Origin: Dirofilaria immitis
Taxonomy: Eukaryota > Nematoda > Chromadorea > Rhabditida > Onchocercidae
Direction of reading: 5' to 3'
Assembly: GCA_024305405.1 (NCBI GenBank)
Contig: JAKNDB010000109.1
Coordinates: 3,596,001 to 3,660,000, forward strand
Length of the DNA: 64,000 bases
In this document: positions 1 through 13,497 of the stretch, piece by piece
Layout of the letters: the number at the start of each line of letters is the position of its first letter
Numbering within the stretch: the stretch's first letter is position 1
Notes under the pieces: generated by a model
What the model was told of the DNA's origin: nothing
The model's database searches: none
The model's input: only the letters and a program-made list of their open reading frames with translations
Translations under genes and position numbers: made by a program

Positions 1-117
1 CACAGAAATCTAATTTCGAAGTTGAATATAATATTGGTATAATTTATGTTGAAATACTAACAGTGTTTCTGAAGATTGAACTAGAAAAATTTAATTTTGA
101 AAGCAAAATTTATTTAG

Positions 118-3100
118 GCAAGGATAGTATGCCATGTGTCAGCACGTCCTGAACCTGAGTTTGTGTGGCTCCGAAATGGAAGTGAAATACGTGATGGGCA
201 ATCCCGATATGCCGTACATAGCAGTCGTCTAAATGGTAAAATAGATGAATTCCAATCGATTCTAGAAATTGCTGATTCCATGATCTACGATCATGGACCA
301 TACATTTGTCGGAGCAGCAATGGTAACGGACAGAAAGAGGAACTGATTATCAAATTGCAGGCAAAAGTAAGCTCAATTTTCTGAATAAAATTCAGGACGC
401 TAAAATTTATAATATGCCTGGATAATTGCGTAAATGCAAATAATAGAACAAGGATCTAAAATTTTAGACAACAGTTGTCGTTAGCTTTCATGAACTATGT
501 CGATTATTGTTTTATGAGTTATATATAATCGAATGTATTTTTCTAATGCTTATTATCAGCTACTAAATACCAAAAAGTTGTATCCCAAACAAGTCACAAT
601 AGAAAAATTATCATCAAAAGTGAAGCTTACAGGAATCGAATGGTAATTAATTACTAATTTGCGTTAAGAACAGCATAATTCAATAGTAATGATGAATTAC
701 ATTACAGGTAAGCCACAAGCTCCGCGTGACCTTCAATTGATATCTTCATTGGCGACTTCACTGTTTATTGGTTGGCGGCCAAGTTTTGATGGTGGCGAAG
801 AACAAAATTTTCAACTCGAATATCACAAGGTGAATCCGATGAAAGGAATCCCCGATTCAACGGAACCAGTAGCGATTTACATCACTGGTCGTAACGCATC
901 CTATCTTACCTTATATGAAGTAAATATACCTTATATCTTAAAGGGTTTCTAATGGAAAATAACTTGGTTATTAATTACACTTAGTTTTAACAACATAGCT
1001 TTAGGAGAGAATATTATGGTTCATATTTTAAAAGAGGAAATTGGATAAGTCGATAAGGAAACCCCAGAAGGTTCAAATGGCGAAATTATCTTGATTATAC
1101 AGGAATTATCCTTTTGGGATGAAATTACTGTACATATCGGGAGCGAAGGTTCCATTTCTGAATAGAAGAAAAGCATTGCTGTACATTGTCATAATAAATT
1201 TTTAAATTCAGAAATTTAAGTTTTGGAAGTTGTTATAATGTATCAATCATACTGTGATTCAAAATATTAGGTCACATTATTTCAGGAAGATAAAACTAGT
1301 TACCGATCAAGACGAGCTTTCTCCTCCATTGCTTACATGGTTTACAATATCAGTTATCTAAATCCATTGAGTACGTATTGGTTTCGAGTTCGTGCTCGGA
1401 ATTTGGTAGGTAGCAGTGCTTGGACTCCTATCACAACGGCAACCACATCAGATGTGCGAGAAAGCGTAGCAATACCTCGACCATTAACCCTGTATTACAA
1501 TAGCATTCAGCAAAAAATTGACTTTGAGGTTATGAAATTTATAAATTAAATACTGCTGAGCAGAAATTATAATCTTTTTATTTTGACTACTTTTTCATAT
1601 TCAGTGATTTCATTTAATTAAGCCTTACTTATCATTCAAAAAAATTAATGGAATGAAAATTAGCTCACCTGATACTGTCCATCAGGCGATAATTTTAGAA
1701 CATTGGTAACTAAGAATTACTTGTTAATATTGCTTACCTCACTTTTCGCACATTGTTATTTTTCAATTTTTTCAAAATATAATTTAATTTATACGCAGAT
1801 TACGGATTTTTTTTCAGACAAAACAGTTAAATGATGACTTATGCGTTTTGCTACTGTTTGCGTCGAGTAAAAATGGGCAGGACATTAGAAGTGGAAGTGA
1901 AGCGGAAATATCGAGCGCAAATTGGCGTGCTCTGGATTGTTTTGATCAAACTCCCATCTATGATGTACCATATGCCGATTATTTGAAAGCTCGCTTGTGT
2001 CATAAGCTAGATCTTGCTAATTGCTCGGCTGCTTCAGAAATTATTGGTCAGCTTCGTTTTATGAGGAATTTATTTTCGTAATAAATTTTATAGGAGCTAG
2101 AAAATTACGAGTGGTAAAAACATGAGAAATCCATGACATGCGGTTATTGATTATGATTTTCTCGCGATATATCAGCATAATTTTAAAGTATATGAACTTT
2201 GAGTAAGGTTACAATATAAGATATCAAGCCATTTTGTTCACTGATTGACTCAATTATTGATAATTTATTTGATCATACTTCTAATTTTTCGAGTTCTGGA
2301 AATAATAGGGACATTTTTGGCAGGAAATCTCTCGTCTACTGGTCTTTGATGCAGTTTAGATTGTTTTATCTTCAATAGCAAATTTCAAAAACAGAAATTC
2401 CTTACCGTCTTTCCTTACTTTTTTCTTCGAGAACGACGATGTGTGCTTGACGTAATGGTTGTGTGACGCCACATGACCCAGCATTCTGTGTTCGCACCCC
2501 ACAACTGACATATTAGCTGCTAATGATGTTCGTGATAGGAAGAGACATAGCTCGAAGGCTTTGATGTATAAAATTGCTATAAATCTGAAGCAGCAGACTT
2601 AACGAGGTCCACTACTCTTTTCATTTGTAGTAGATGGCTTTGATTGCGTCAGTTTTTCAGTCTCGTCGACTCTTCGTGCTTCCGGATGGATATACATGGT
2701 ACCGTTAGGTACTGTGATACTCCTTCTCTTGTTTACAGTTTGTTTCATCATTGTCTGCTGTCAGATACGGCGAACATTTAATCCGAAGGATAAGAAAGAG
2801 AAGAATTTTGCCAGCACCGAAAGGTATGTTCTATAGCTGAAAAATGCTTTAAGATATTCAAGGTTTTCAATATAGATTAATTGTTTTTGTGCACACTTTA
2901 ACTTAGATAAAACTTTAATATAAATTTATTTATATTATTAAAGTCGTTGAACTTTCATAAGAAGAAATTTTTGCAGAAAAAATGATGTTAGTGCATCACT
3001 ATCGCAGTCGAATACTAGAAATACTTTAGTTCACGGGTCTCAAACAGATAGCGGTATTTTTACTCTCGGTTCGACTCCCAATGCTAACAAGTCAAATGGG

Positions 3101-3693
3101 CAGTTGGCTCAGAGCTCGCAAGGATTTTCCACGTAAATTTATTGTTTACTTTTAGAATTCAAATACGGCTATTATAGTGTATACCTTATACGAACTATTT
3201 TAGGAGAAATGGTGTTGTCAACCAATGGAATTCTAACGTCGAATCATTCATATATAGCAATGATCCGTATCTTCAAGAATGCAACACACAGTGTCAAATT
3301 TCTCCTCCTTTACTAGATAACAAATATGATGGTTTTATAGATGGGTAAAATCACATTTGATTCATATTTTTTGCAGTTATGTGATTTTTTAAAGTTTAAT
3401 TCCTATTTTATCCTTCAATGTAGCTTGGTACTATTGGCCATGTGAGTTATTTCAGCGGCAGTCTTTGAAACACAGGGCATTTCAGTTTCTTCATCGACGA
3501 TAAATACTTTCTCCATAATAATTTTTGATGCCAAAACACTCATTCCAGGTTTCTATCAAATGAGCACCAATTAAATGAACATCGAAATAGTATAGATGAC
3601 CCTTCTGCGATAATACATGATGATCACGACAGCGACGATACCTCTTATACAACAAACGTCACTAGCAGAATCATGCGAGAAATCATTGTGTAG
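118..3693 (+). CDS. Nephrin/SYG-2-like immunoglobulin-superfamily adhesion receptor, 3' portion
   Basis: Single-pass cell-surface adhesion receptor of the nephrin/SYG-2 type; in that family it acts in cell-cell recognition, for example synapse-site choice. Its 5' end lies outside the window. Exons read: 118-366 (last Ig domain, with Cys in IVCHV and YICRSS, and Trp in FVWLRNG), 708-919 and 1286-1528 (one FN3 domain, GKPQAPRDL to VRARNLVGSSAW), 1818-2046 (Cys-containing stalk), 2661-2823 (membrane span VILLLLFTVCFIIV then basic stop-transfer QIRR), 2977-3132, 3204-3344 and 3549-3693 (Ser/Asp-rich cytoplasmic tail). Splice phases agree at every junction except 366/708, where one base is lacking to join ...QAK to GKPQ. 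The tail ends REIIV, which fits a class II PDZ ligand. One FN3 after Ig repeats is the nephrin layout. An AATAAA lies at 3839. Family assignment is by recognition; the orthologue is not proven. Confidence 0.85.
2419..2511 (-). other. Possible antisense coding exon inside the receptor intron
   Basis: Within the 614-base intron 2047-2660 the minus strand holds an ATG followed by 31 open codons (begins MSVVGCEHRM, ends SFSKKK) that run exactly into a consensus donor gtaagg. The stretch is less AT-rich than the surrounding intron. No second exon was found and the peptide was not recognised, so this could be chance. Alternatives are a conserved intronic element or an unannotated nested gene. Confidence 0.2.
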
Positions 3694-3838
3694 TTAATGG
3701 ATGCACTTATTATTGATATTATTGTTCCAAAAAGATTGCACAACCATAACAGTTGCTCATTTATTAAGATCAACCAAGAAAAATATATCAAACAGTTCAT
3801 TTTTTAAGATCACTGAACATCTTTAAATAACTGCCTCT

Positions 3839-3844
3839 AATAAA
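3839..3844 (+). terminator. Polyadenylation signal AATAAA of the receptor gene
   Basis: A canonical AATAAA lies 146 bases after the receptor stop codon. A second AATAAA-type hexamer is present near 4025. Which is used cannot be told from sequence alone. Confidence 0.5.
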
Positions 3845-6800
3845 TACATCTGTGATTGTTTCATTCTACTTGTACATAATTGTTATGTTCGTTTACGGAT
3901 GCCTGCTGCCTATATCTTTCCGTCAAAATGTCCTATCATCGAATGTTTGTCGTTGGATAATGTCGTTTGTTATTAAGAAGTAAATTTTGTCATCTGGTAA
4001 GATTTGGCTAAGATAACCGTGCTGCAATAAAAAACTTGGTTATATATAAATAATTTCTGGTGTTAATGAGAATTTTCTCCATTTTAAGGTTGTGACGAAT
4101 GATGTAAGCAACCGTTAGAAAATTCCGTAGATTTTAATTCTTTTCCGTCCATTAAATTTGACTGTCTTATAGAACCATTACTGTCTCTGCTATAACTTTA
4201 TTATTGCTGTCAATATGCTTTTGCTATTCAGATTTTGCTTTCTTTTTATATCAAATTATTTATATGCAGATTTATTGCATTTATATACAGATTGTTTATA
4301 TACAGATTTTTTGTTCGAATTATTATTGATGTACTAAAAGTTATTGTCCAAAATCGTTCAGTTCTCACTTAGCTTCTATTATGTTTTTGAAATTATATTT
4401 AGCCACTCCATCGTATGAGACCACTATTCTGACAGTTATGAAAATGTAGGTAGTTATTTTTAATCCTTTGCGATAATCTTTTCAAGTTAGTACGGAAAAA
4501 TCAAGGGTTATGGTACTAAGGTTGAGGATTATAATGTTGGTATAATTTTTCCTTTCACAAATATCTTTAACGTATTTTTGATAACAACATTAATAATGGG
4601 TACTGGAAGTGGTATGTACTGCAATGTGGCTTACAGCTTAGCCACCTTGCATACTGTCTTTCGTTGTTCCTCTTGTTTATTCATTTTGCTTTGTTTTTGT
4701 TTTTAACGGTTCAGATCTCCATTATTGTACTTGCTGTTTACTGATTTGTTTATGTTTTTGAACATGACCATACTGAATTTGTCTTTTTCCTATACCGACA
4801 ATTCTGAAGTGACTGTTACAATTCGATAGAGTAAATTTGCTGATATGGCTGACTGGTTATCATTTCTTACAAAAAGAGTTTAGGAATTGTTATCCACTTC
4901 TTATTAATCATATCACCGACAGCATTGCTTCTATGTATTTGGAATCATTTTGCATTTCAAGCCGGTTCGTTTTTTTTTCAAAATTGTTTGTGCGTATTTT
5001 TGACGAATATGTAATAAAATATGGCATTATTTCTTGCATGTTCAAAAACTGATTAATGTGATGTTTGCAAAAATCTGTGCGAGCGTACCGTTGACTGGAG
5101 AAAATTTGGGAATCGGCGAATTAATTTCTATCTATTAAGGACGATTTTTACTGATCCTAAATCTATCCCTAAAACTGAGGTAAATAACAGTTAACTGAAA
5201 AGATTATATACAGAAAAAGAAAAAAAATTTTATATAGTAGAAATATTAAGTTTTGCTTCCTTTTAGCTTCGATTTTCTCCTTTTGCTAAATGCAAAAACA
5301 AAGTTGTAAGTAGAACTGAATATATCACTATTTCTATGGAGAAGTCCTCGTGCAGATGCTAGTCACCTGCTTTCCACATAATTGACGGAGAATTTGTAAA
5401 ACTAGAAAAATTCAAAAACTATTATTTACTGTATGAATTGAATATTTTTACATTCGAAAATTATACGATAACAAATAAATACTAATAATTTCACTAACTG
5501 AATTTTCATTTACTTTAAAAGTTATCAGTAAATACTGTTATCCGTCTGAGCTATTCTTTTCCTTCAAGAGCTTTTCATTTAATCTTTTTGTTCATTTGGC
5601 TATTATTTATTGAAAAATAATGTCTACCTTTAATATCTTCACAATAAATTGTTTCCCTATCTTTAAAAATAAGTATACTTGGAAGATTATTTTAAACCTT
5701 ACAAAATAGCGTCAAATATATTGATTCCATCAGTATGACATCTATCATAAAACTCTCAATTGAATTGGCAACATGCCTTTATTAAATGTATTACGCAATA
5801 TACAGCAGATAAATATTTGAAATCCAACTACTATTCAATGCATCATAACTATGTTTCATTGTTCAGAAAATATATGTTAAAGTAGTGCTACTCTCCAGTG
5901 ATTGATATTCAGCACTTATTTAATTGATAGTTTAGTTTTCATCATCCAGAAAAAAACAATCAGTTCCTTATCACAAACACTGGAGTTACTTTTAGCTTTT
6001 TCCCATCGCTTGTCTAATGATATTTAGAATCTTGAAAACTTATTTTCTTATTTGTACTATTAAGGAATATTTCACGAGATATAATGATATTATTAAATTT
6101 TGCATACCATGCAGTTTTTCTTAAAATCAGATGAACCTAAATGTAATCAAAATATAGTTTTTTAATGATTACGCTCATTGGCATTGGTTTTTTCTCTTTA
6201 CTACCACTGACAATTTTTGGTGATACACAGCTGAAAAGGAAAATAATGGTAGAGTCTAATTCCATCTACGTCATTACGCTATATTCCAAAAATGGGAAAC
6301 TTTTTCAATATACTATTAGGGAATATTTCACGAGATTTAATGATATTATTAAATCTTGCTTACCAAATAAGAAATAGGATATTTTACGTATCCAAAGACA
6401 AAATGATGCGATTCGAGTGTCCTTTTTATTAACACTATTAGAGAGAAAAAAATTAATGATTATTATGTTCGTTTAGAATAAATTGTTCGAAAGATAATGG
6501 CTTATTTAATGGCATAACAGATAGTTACTTACCCTGTATGCGAAATACCCTGCAAATGCGTTTTTTCCAAGCAAGTATGTTTGTTAATCAAACAATTGTC
6601 TTGGATTCTCATTAAATGGCATCGTGCGGCAAATATCTGATAATTTTTCAATCAAGTATTTTTCTTCTACTTTCATTTCTTTGAAACTTTCTGTGATTTT
6701 CTTCGACCAAAATCTTTAATTTCTGTTGGAAATTTAATAGAATAAAACTCATTTGAATATAAGTACTGTGTACATAACGCTAATTGTCATTTAAAAGGTA

Positions 6801-7759
6801 ACGATGATATGTCAATAAGTGTAAAGTTTCAAAGTTCATGTTTTATCTTTCCAATTAATGCATTTATTTGATATTTCCTTATTTTTCGCCAATACTAATA
6901 GAAATGCATTATCTTCTAATAACGGTATCTTTTTTTTTTTGTTTTGCACTAGAGTAATCGGAATTTACTGTAAATTTTGTCGAAATTTCCTGATTCTAAT
7001 CCTAAATGAGTAGTTGAGCAACTGAAAATGGGTACTGAAGCAACAAATTAAACTCATAATCGGAGTAATTTTTTTTGAATCTTCTATTCAATAAAATTTT
7101 CAAGTAAAATTTTAACAACGTTTTTTTTTGTTTTGTTTTTTCGATCAAACCTGCGTTACTTTAAAAAAGTAGTGATACAAAAAATATTTTATCCTCTTTA
7201 AAAAAATGTGTTTCTGAGTTAACAGCAACTTACCGAGACAGTCGTTTTATCAAAGAATTCGGTTTCACAAATTTGATTTGCTTACAAGTTAAACTTAAGA
7301 GATAAAATAAAAAGTATAGTTCAGCAGCACATAAAGCTCTTACTGTGCAAAATTTGTTCTTCTCACATAATGACAACGCTTTGAGGATGGCTTCTATACA
7401 AAGTTTCTCAAATTAATGAAATAATATTGATAAACGCAAGAAATCCCTTTTATTTCTGATATGCACAATTCTTGAGATAAGGATTTCATTCACTATCAGT
7501 ATTGTCGTAATTACAAGCAATCATTACTTCGAGGACTATCTTCTAGAACGATTTTCTCAAGAAAGAGGATTATATTATTCACTATGGAAAGTTTCCTTTT
7601 GTTAGCAGTTTTCAGTAAAATATTAAACTGTGATATTATATATTAGACTTATGTAGAGAGAAGTAAATGTTACGAAATGATTGCATCAAAGAATAATCAT
7701 TTCATTTGTTGCTTGTAAAACTGATAACAACAGGTTGGCAAAATTATGCGCAAGTTCAC
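3845..7759. other. Gene-free AT-rich intergenic DNA with a local duplication
   Basis: No convincing exon was found on either strand. A short cysteine-containing open frame near 4596 has no splice or homology support. Three imperfect copies of TTTATATACAGATT occur at about 4257-4306. A roughly 60-base segment at about 6055-6110 is repeated at about 6310-6365 (shared core GGAATATTTCACGAGAT, then AATGATATTATTAAAT). Confidence 0.6.
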
Positions 7760-8410
7760 GTTAGCTACGATCCTTTTAGTTCTCAAAATGGATGTTGTTG
7801 TCGGGAAGGCCGAAGTTGTACATAGATAAAAGCATATTAAAGTAAATAGCCAGCCAAATTATAAAATCAGTAAGCTAAAAGCATAAAAATATGAAAATGT
7901 TCTCAATCAGCACTCGATTCACTCACCGGTCAACGTGAGATCAATCCGTCTAGGGTCGACAAACCGAAGGATATGTAAGGGAGGAGTGCGGCTTAGTTTC
8001 CCAAGTTTGAGGAATAAATCGACGACGACTCGACGGTCAAGCAATTGCAGTTGATCGGCGACAACTCGACGATCAATTCGGCAATCAGGCGGGAGCAGTC
8101 AGTCGAGGATAACTCAAGTTCTGTCTCGGCGATCACAGTCCAGTATAGTCCGAACAGTCCAACAATTCTATAGCAGCAGCTCAACTTAATTCGACAGAGA
8201 CAACATTTTTCGACAACAATCCGACGTAGTGGGAGCCACAATTCGAAGACCGAAAAATAGCAGTGGGCGGTACGAAAGAAGAACGACGGACCTCAAGGAA
8301 AGATACGACTTGTTAGTAAGCATTAAGATATTTGCTCGTATTCTTTGGTACATTGGTATTCATGATATTTAGTATTCCTTTTATAGGCACAATATTGCGT
8401 TTATATCGTA
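7760..8410 (+). mobile_element. LTR-like fragment (BEL/Pao-type family, solo or remnant)
   Basis: This GC-richer block shares ordered short matches with the LTR-like block at 45.0-45.6 kb: GCCGAAG...GTA near its start, CACCGGTCAAC at 7924 (also at 45181) and AGATACGAC at 8301 (also at 45410), then an AT-rich stretch with ATATTGCG. Order and spacing are similar but the sequences between have diverged, as in old LTR copies. No internal coding region follows it, so it is best read as a solo LTR or relic. Exact ends were not determined. Confidence 0.5.
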
Positions 8411-11400
8411 TAAGTCTAAATATAGAAGAAGGTTTTCTCGTCTTATTCGAAAGAAAGAAAGAAACGAAAAAAGGTTTTCCCCATTCAATCCCTCCTTCTT
8501 TCTCCGACAGTTATAGCATAAATTGAAATGTGTTGATTTGGAAATTTGTGTAGCAAAAGGAAGGAATTAACTTCAGGTCTATTTTTTGCGCCTTCTGCCA
8601 CTCTATATTTTGGCGATGTCAAATGATTGCTTTGTGTTTCACACAAAGTGAGGTTGAATAATGTCATATATAAGCAGGATAGAAACCTATGAGATGTTAA
8701 CTCACGTCACATCTCGGCATATGTCACTGCTCACATCCTGAATTCGTTTCTCTTCTTTTTATGTCGAAATCAATCTTTATATTTCCATTTTTGGTACTTC
8801 TCTGCGCATGCATTTATGAGTGAGACTTTTGATTAATAACGTGCTTCTTGGCAGTCATGACATCAAATATATTGCCCAAGTTTTTAAATAGTATAGCATA
8901 TTTTTCGCATTACTTTTTCCGACTTCAGTCCTAATCTTCGTTTTATCATCATTTCCAGGTTTATCATTGATTATATTCTTCTATGGTTTAGAAAATAACT
9001 AAGTGTACGGGAAAACGATGAGAAGATTCTCCGTTAATTTCACTCGTCTTTATCCATTTCTGCTTCTTAACGGGGAAAAAGGAAGTTAACAAAACCTGCC
9101 AAATATTTTCATGAAGCCACACGTATTTAAAAAACCAGCTGAATTTGAAGCAATAGTAGAAATGAAAAAATTCACCCATTCATTCGAGGTAGTAAACTAA
9201 TTATCAACCAAAGAAAATGAAGTGAATTATTGAACTGCAAATTTCTACAATTTCAGTTCACTCGGATATCGAAAGGATATGGTTCCTTAATATTAAAAAG
9301 TAGATTAGATGAGTATTTCATTATTACTGCTGGGAAAATCATTTCTTTGCACCGGATTGAAATTTCGAATTATTACGATAATTAACTGGCTTAATTTCAA
9401 GCAGTCAATCAAGAAACATTTGAATATGTTCCCAGCAATAGAAAGGTAGACCAAAAAAACAATCCATGTCAGAAAAATTGAGAACTGATATTCAACTCCG
9501 ATGCTTATTCGTGTATGAAATGCAACATGATTTTTTTGCATAAATAGGCGATTTCTTTGTCTTTAATCCAAACTCATTCTGCTAGTTTTGAGACTAATAG
9601 CTGCGAGATAAATGTGCAGAATCCTCATGGAAGTCAAATATATACAATGTCAAAACGACACGACAATTTGGTAAAAATCGATTGTGAGCTTGATTAATAA
9701 ACAATAATTATAAAATGATCGCAAAGCAATAAATTTAAGAATAATGATGTATTTGAATTAGTTGTTCTCGATTTTTCACCTTTTTTAGTAGTATCTTTGC
9801 TTGATTGCCTCAAAACAATAATCTTGGTGTTTAATTCATTGAATTAATTAATTCTTTATGCACCCTCATTTTTATACTGTTAATCTGCATAAGTTACAAT
9901 TCATTTTGTTGGTAACGAGCAGCAATCTTTCAAAAAGTATTTTTTTTTACAAATGAAATTAGCTTGAGTGTTTACCGCCGTAAGATGCTTGTTGGTGTTA
10001 CAAAGTGCAATTTTTTTCGTTCTTCAGATATATCATTTTTATAACGACAATGTCATTTTCAGACTGCATGCCAAAATTTCTTTCTTACAGTGAGCAGTTG
10101 TGTGTATCTTCTGACTGTACCATATTCTCGTTATTTGTGGAATACTTTTTCTTTTAGACTTTAGAGACTGCAAAGGGGAAAACTATGAGCAAGAGATTTC
10201 TTCATAAAACTTGCTTAGTGAGTAGCTGGATTTTAAAAGTATTCACGGTATACTTAATTTAACAGCTTTTTTTTATTCATTCTTGTAATAAAAAGCATGC
10301 GCTTATTCAAGCTTATTAACCGATCGACTAGGTTATCTATCCTAAGATATTCTGAACACTTGAGCATTTCTTAATATCAGTACAATGACAAACTTCACAT
10401 ATAGCTTAATTCTTGTTAAGTGAAAAATGCGTGATAGTAGGGCTGATGAAATACTAAGGCAGAAATGTAAGGAGGAACAGAAAGTCTTGTCTCTATTTCT
10501 TCTCGTCAAAAACTATACCTCGAAGTTAACATGTTTATTTCAGATGCTTTTGTGCTGAGTAGCGCTTTATTAATTTAATGGAGGGAGGAAATAATGATGA
10601 TTACAATAAGCTATGAGAATGTCGATAACTGCTCGATTAAGAGTGATATAATTATAAATATTAAGTCTCATTTAACATATCAGTATCTTGTTATCTGACT
10701 TTTGGAATATGGGAGATTTCTTCTTGTTGCGAATGGTAATAATTTTTTTACTTAAGCATTGATCAATTAAGGAATAAGAATCTTATTAATAATAATTAGT
10801 ATTAATAATTATTAATAATAATTGATTATTTGGAAATGATGTAGTTTAAACGAACTGGTATTTTTTGAATCTTTTTTCAATTTGTTCCTTTTTATTCCAG
10901 CCTCATTTATTTACTTTTGCAGGATGAAGTATTTAATCTATCGAATTTTAATTTCCTGCACTTGAGTATGTACATCTATTTGCTCATATTTCGTCATTTA
11001 AGCTTATTCTCGAAGGGGATTGATTATCGTTTACTAATATTTTTCACATTTTGATTGGAATTCTATGTATCAGTAGAATCTAAATGTCGGCGTAAGTGAC
11101 GACTCTTTGCATAAAATGTTGTAAAGTGAGGAATTCTTCCTCTTTTGTATTGCAACAAGGTACATAGTTCTTTACTTCCTCTTAAGCTCCTCGAACTTGC
11201 GTAATTAAACCCTAATACGATAAGTTTCATCATATATCAACGAACGTGACGATTATAATCAATCATACAATTTCAATGATATCAGTAAAACAAATTCAAT
11301 GACGATAACATAACTCGAGAAAAAGGAGAATAGAAAAGGACACCCGATTTGTGGTGGATCCAAACGACCTCGTCGAAGTATTCGCTCTTAAATGGTTTCT

Positions 11401-13487
11401 TATTTTGGAGAAATAGGGCCTTCGTTAGCTTGTGGGAAATATAGCTCAAAGACAAAGGCGAAGAATTTCAGCTTACATCTTTCATTATATAGTAAATATA
11501 CATGTACAATATTTATCCATTCATGTAAGTCCAACACAAAGGAATCATTATTTTCTCTGATTTTCTAATTCTATTCGTTATTGTAGTGACACTCATACTT
11601 TCTTTTATCACGGAAACCTTTCGTAATTTATTCGTGACATGAATTAATTTTGATGGATAATTACGATTATTTTAACATTGATCTAATTCATTACAGCCTT
11701 GCCCTTTTCAGTTTGTAGCGTTTGATTGAATCACAGGATATGGTAGGAGAATGGTACAATAAGAGAATACAGTGAGGATCAATTATCTTTTGAGGATACG
11801 GTTACGAAGAGTGAGCAATGTCAAAAAAATATTCGGTTACTTGAAATTCGAAACAATCTGCCGAGAAGTGAATGCATCACTAAAGCTCGAAGTAGCGAAC
11901 TGTCGAGAAGAGGAAAGATTTTAACCTCTTTCATCCTCCTCGCACTCTAATAATACACACTGGAGCTACTCTGCTTATTTTGAAACGTATTTCTTGCTAA
12001 TTGAACTTTGACTACATGTTCCGTTCTCTGCTGCCACGTCTCTGTTATATGTCTGTCTGAGATTCTCTCTATCTGTCCCTCCTCATTAGATGTGTATTGC
12101 TTTCATTCAGCACATTTGTCATTTGACAGACAACTGCAAGGACTCGGTGTATAATCGTCAGTTTTCCTGTTATTATTTCCATTGTGGTTTCAGTTGATCG
12201 TTGTTCAGTTGTTCGAAAGCTCGGTGGTACTCTTTCTATTTCCAGAAGTTGTTACTAGGCCTTCGTTCAGCCGTAGAAAGATGGAAATTATTTTTATATC
12301 AAATATTTCCTTGATAAAGGATTCATCACATTACACAAAATTTTAGCGTTTTTTTCATACCAAGATACCGAGTGATTATAAAAATCTTATCTAATTTATA
12401 ATCATGTAATACCAAGATTTTTGCACATCTGGTATGTTAGTCTGCTATTTAATTTAAATTATACAAGATACTGATGTTACGCATAGCTGTATGTTAATTT
12501 ATGAAAAATATCTTTTGTACTAATCTTTTTCATAGCTCGAGAAAGCTGTGTAATTCCAGTTTTTGTATTTGTATGCCACAGCCGTTTATCTAGAAATATA
12601 AAGGATTAGTTAGAATTATTTTCAATACCATCTACTTTGGTTAGTTCCCCTTCATTTTCTATGTTTCCGAAGTTAACACTAAACTTACCAAGTAATTGAT
12701 CATGCAGTATTTAATTCGACTCAAAACATCTACGTAGTTTCTTTTCCGTTATAATTAACTCATTCTCAAATAATATTATTCACAACATGGACAGTCTATA
12801 TCCATTCGTGTCTCCCTGAATTGAACTTGAACAAATTTAGTGATTTTGACAAAATGACGAAAAGAAAAAACATTAGACGAAATGTTTAAAACAAACGAAA
12901 AAGCAAAAATAGCTAACTTATGCAATTTTTTTTTATTTTTCTATAAAAACATACATTACTTTCAACCGGAATTGTTACATTTAATTTGTTTAAACGAATT
13001 CAACCTTTTTAAGTTTGAGTTCATCATTTCTTACCATAATTTTGATCTCTGTTTTGGATTTCATTAAATGATTCGAAATAAATTGTAATCTCTTGGGATT
13101 CCTGCAGTTTGTTGATTCCGTTTAAATGAGTACTACTGTTCAATATAATTCTTGAATTTATGATTCTGAAAATGGATTACGTTTGAATTTAAATTGCTTT
13201 ACAATCACTTAAATTATACCCTTTTGCTACCCTATTTATTTTATTACCAAGCCAAGGAGATGTTTATATAGTCCATTTTATTATCAAAAAATAATGCTTT
13301 ATATGTAATACTCTTGTTTGATCTTCGATTTCCTGACTTTGCTGTTTCCTTTAAATATTTAATCAGAAATATGATTCCATTAAGAATATTGTTCCATGCA
13401 TTTATTTATTTTTTTCTATGTGTCTGATATCTCGTGGATTTATTTTTCATATTGATTAATTTCCTAGCTGTCGTATGCTTTTAAATG
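8411..13487. other. Gene-free AT-rich intergenic DNA
   Basis: No exon with matching splice sites was found. Contents: short tandem AT tracts (10790-10835), a dispersed repeat copy at about 11.2 kb (listed separately) and pyrimidine-rich DNA around 11.9-12.3 kb. The upstream control region of the docking/IQ gene at 13.5 kb presumably lies at the right end. Confidence 0.55.
11200..11345 (+). repeat. Dispersed repeat, copy 1
   Basis: About 145 bases align in order with 44030-44180. Shared pieces include TTG[C/G]GTAATTAAACC at the left, a middle with CGTAATATTA/CGTGACGATTA-like text, and AATGACGATA near 11300 (44141). Identity is patchy with small indels, suggesting an old non-autonomous element. 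No terminal repeat was recognised. Confidence 0.5.
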
Positions 13488-13497
13488 CAGAAACCAT

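Noticed and set aside
4596..4707. Short Cys-rich plus-strand frame starting MGTGSGMYCNVAY
   Set aside because: No splice sites, no signal peptide, and it ends in a low-complexity Phe/Cys run; likely chance.
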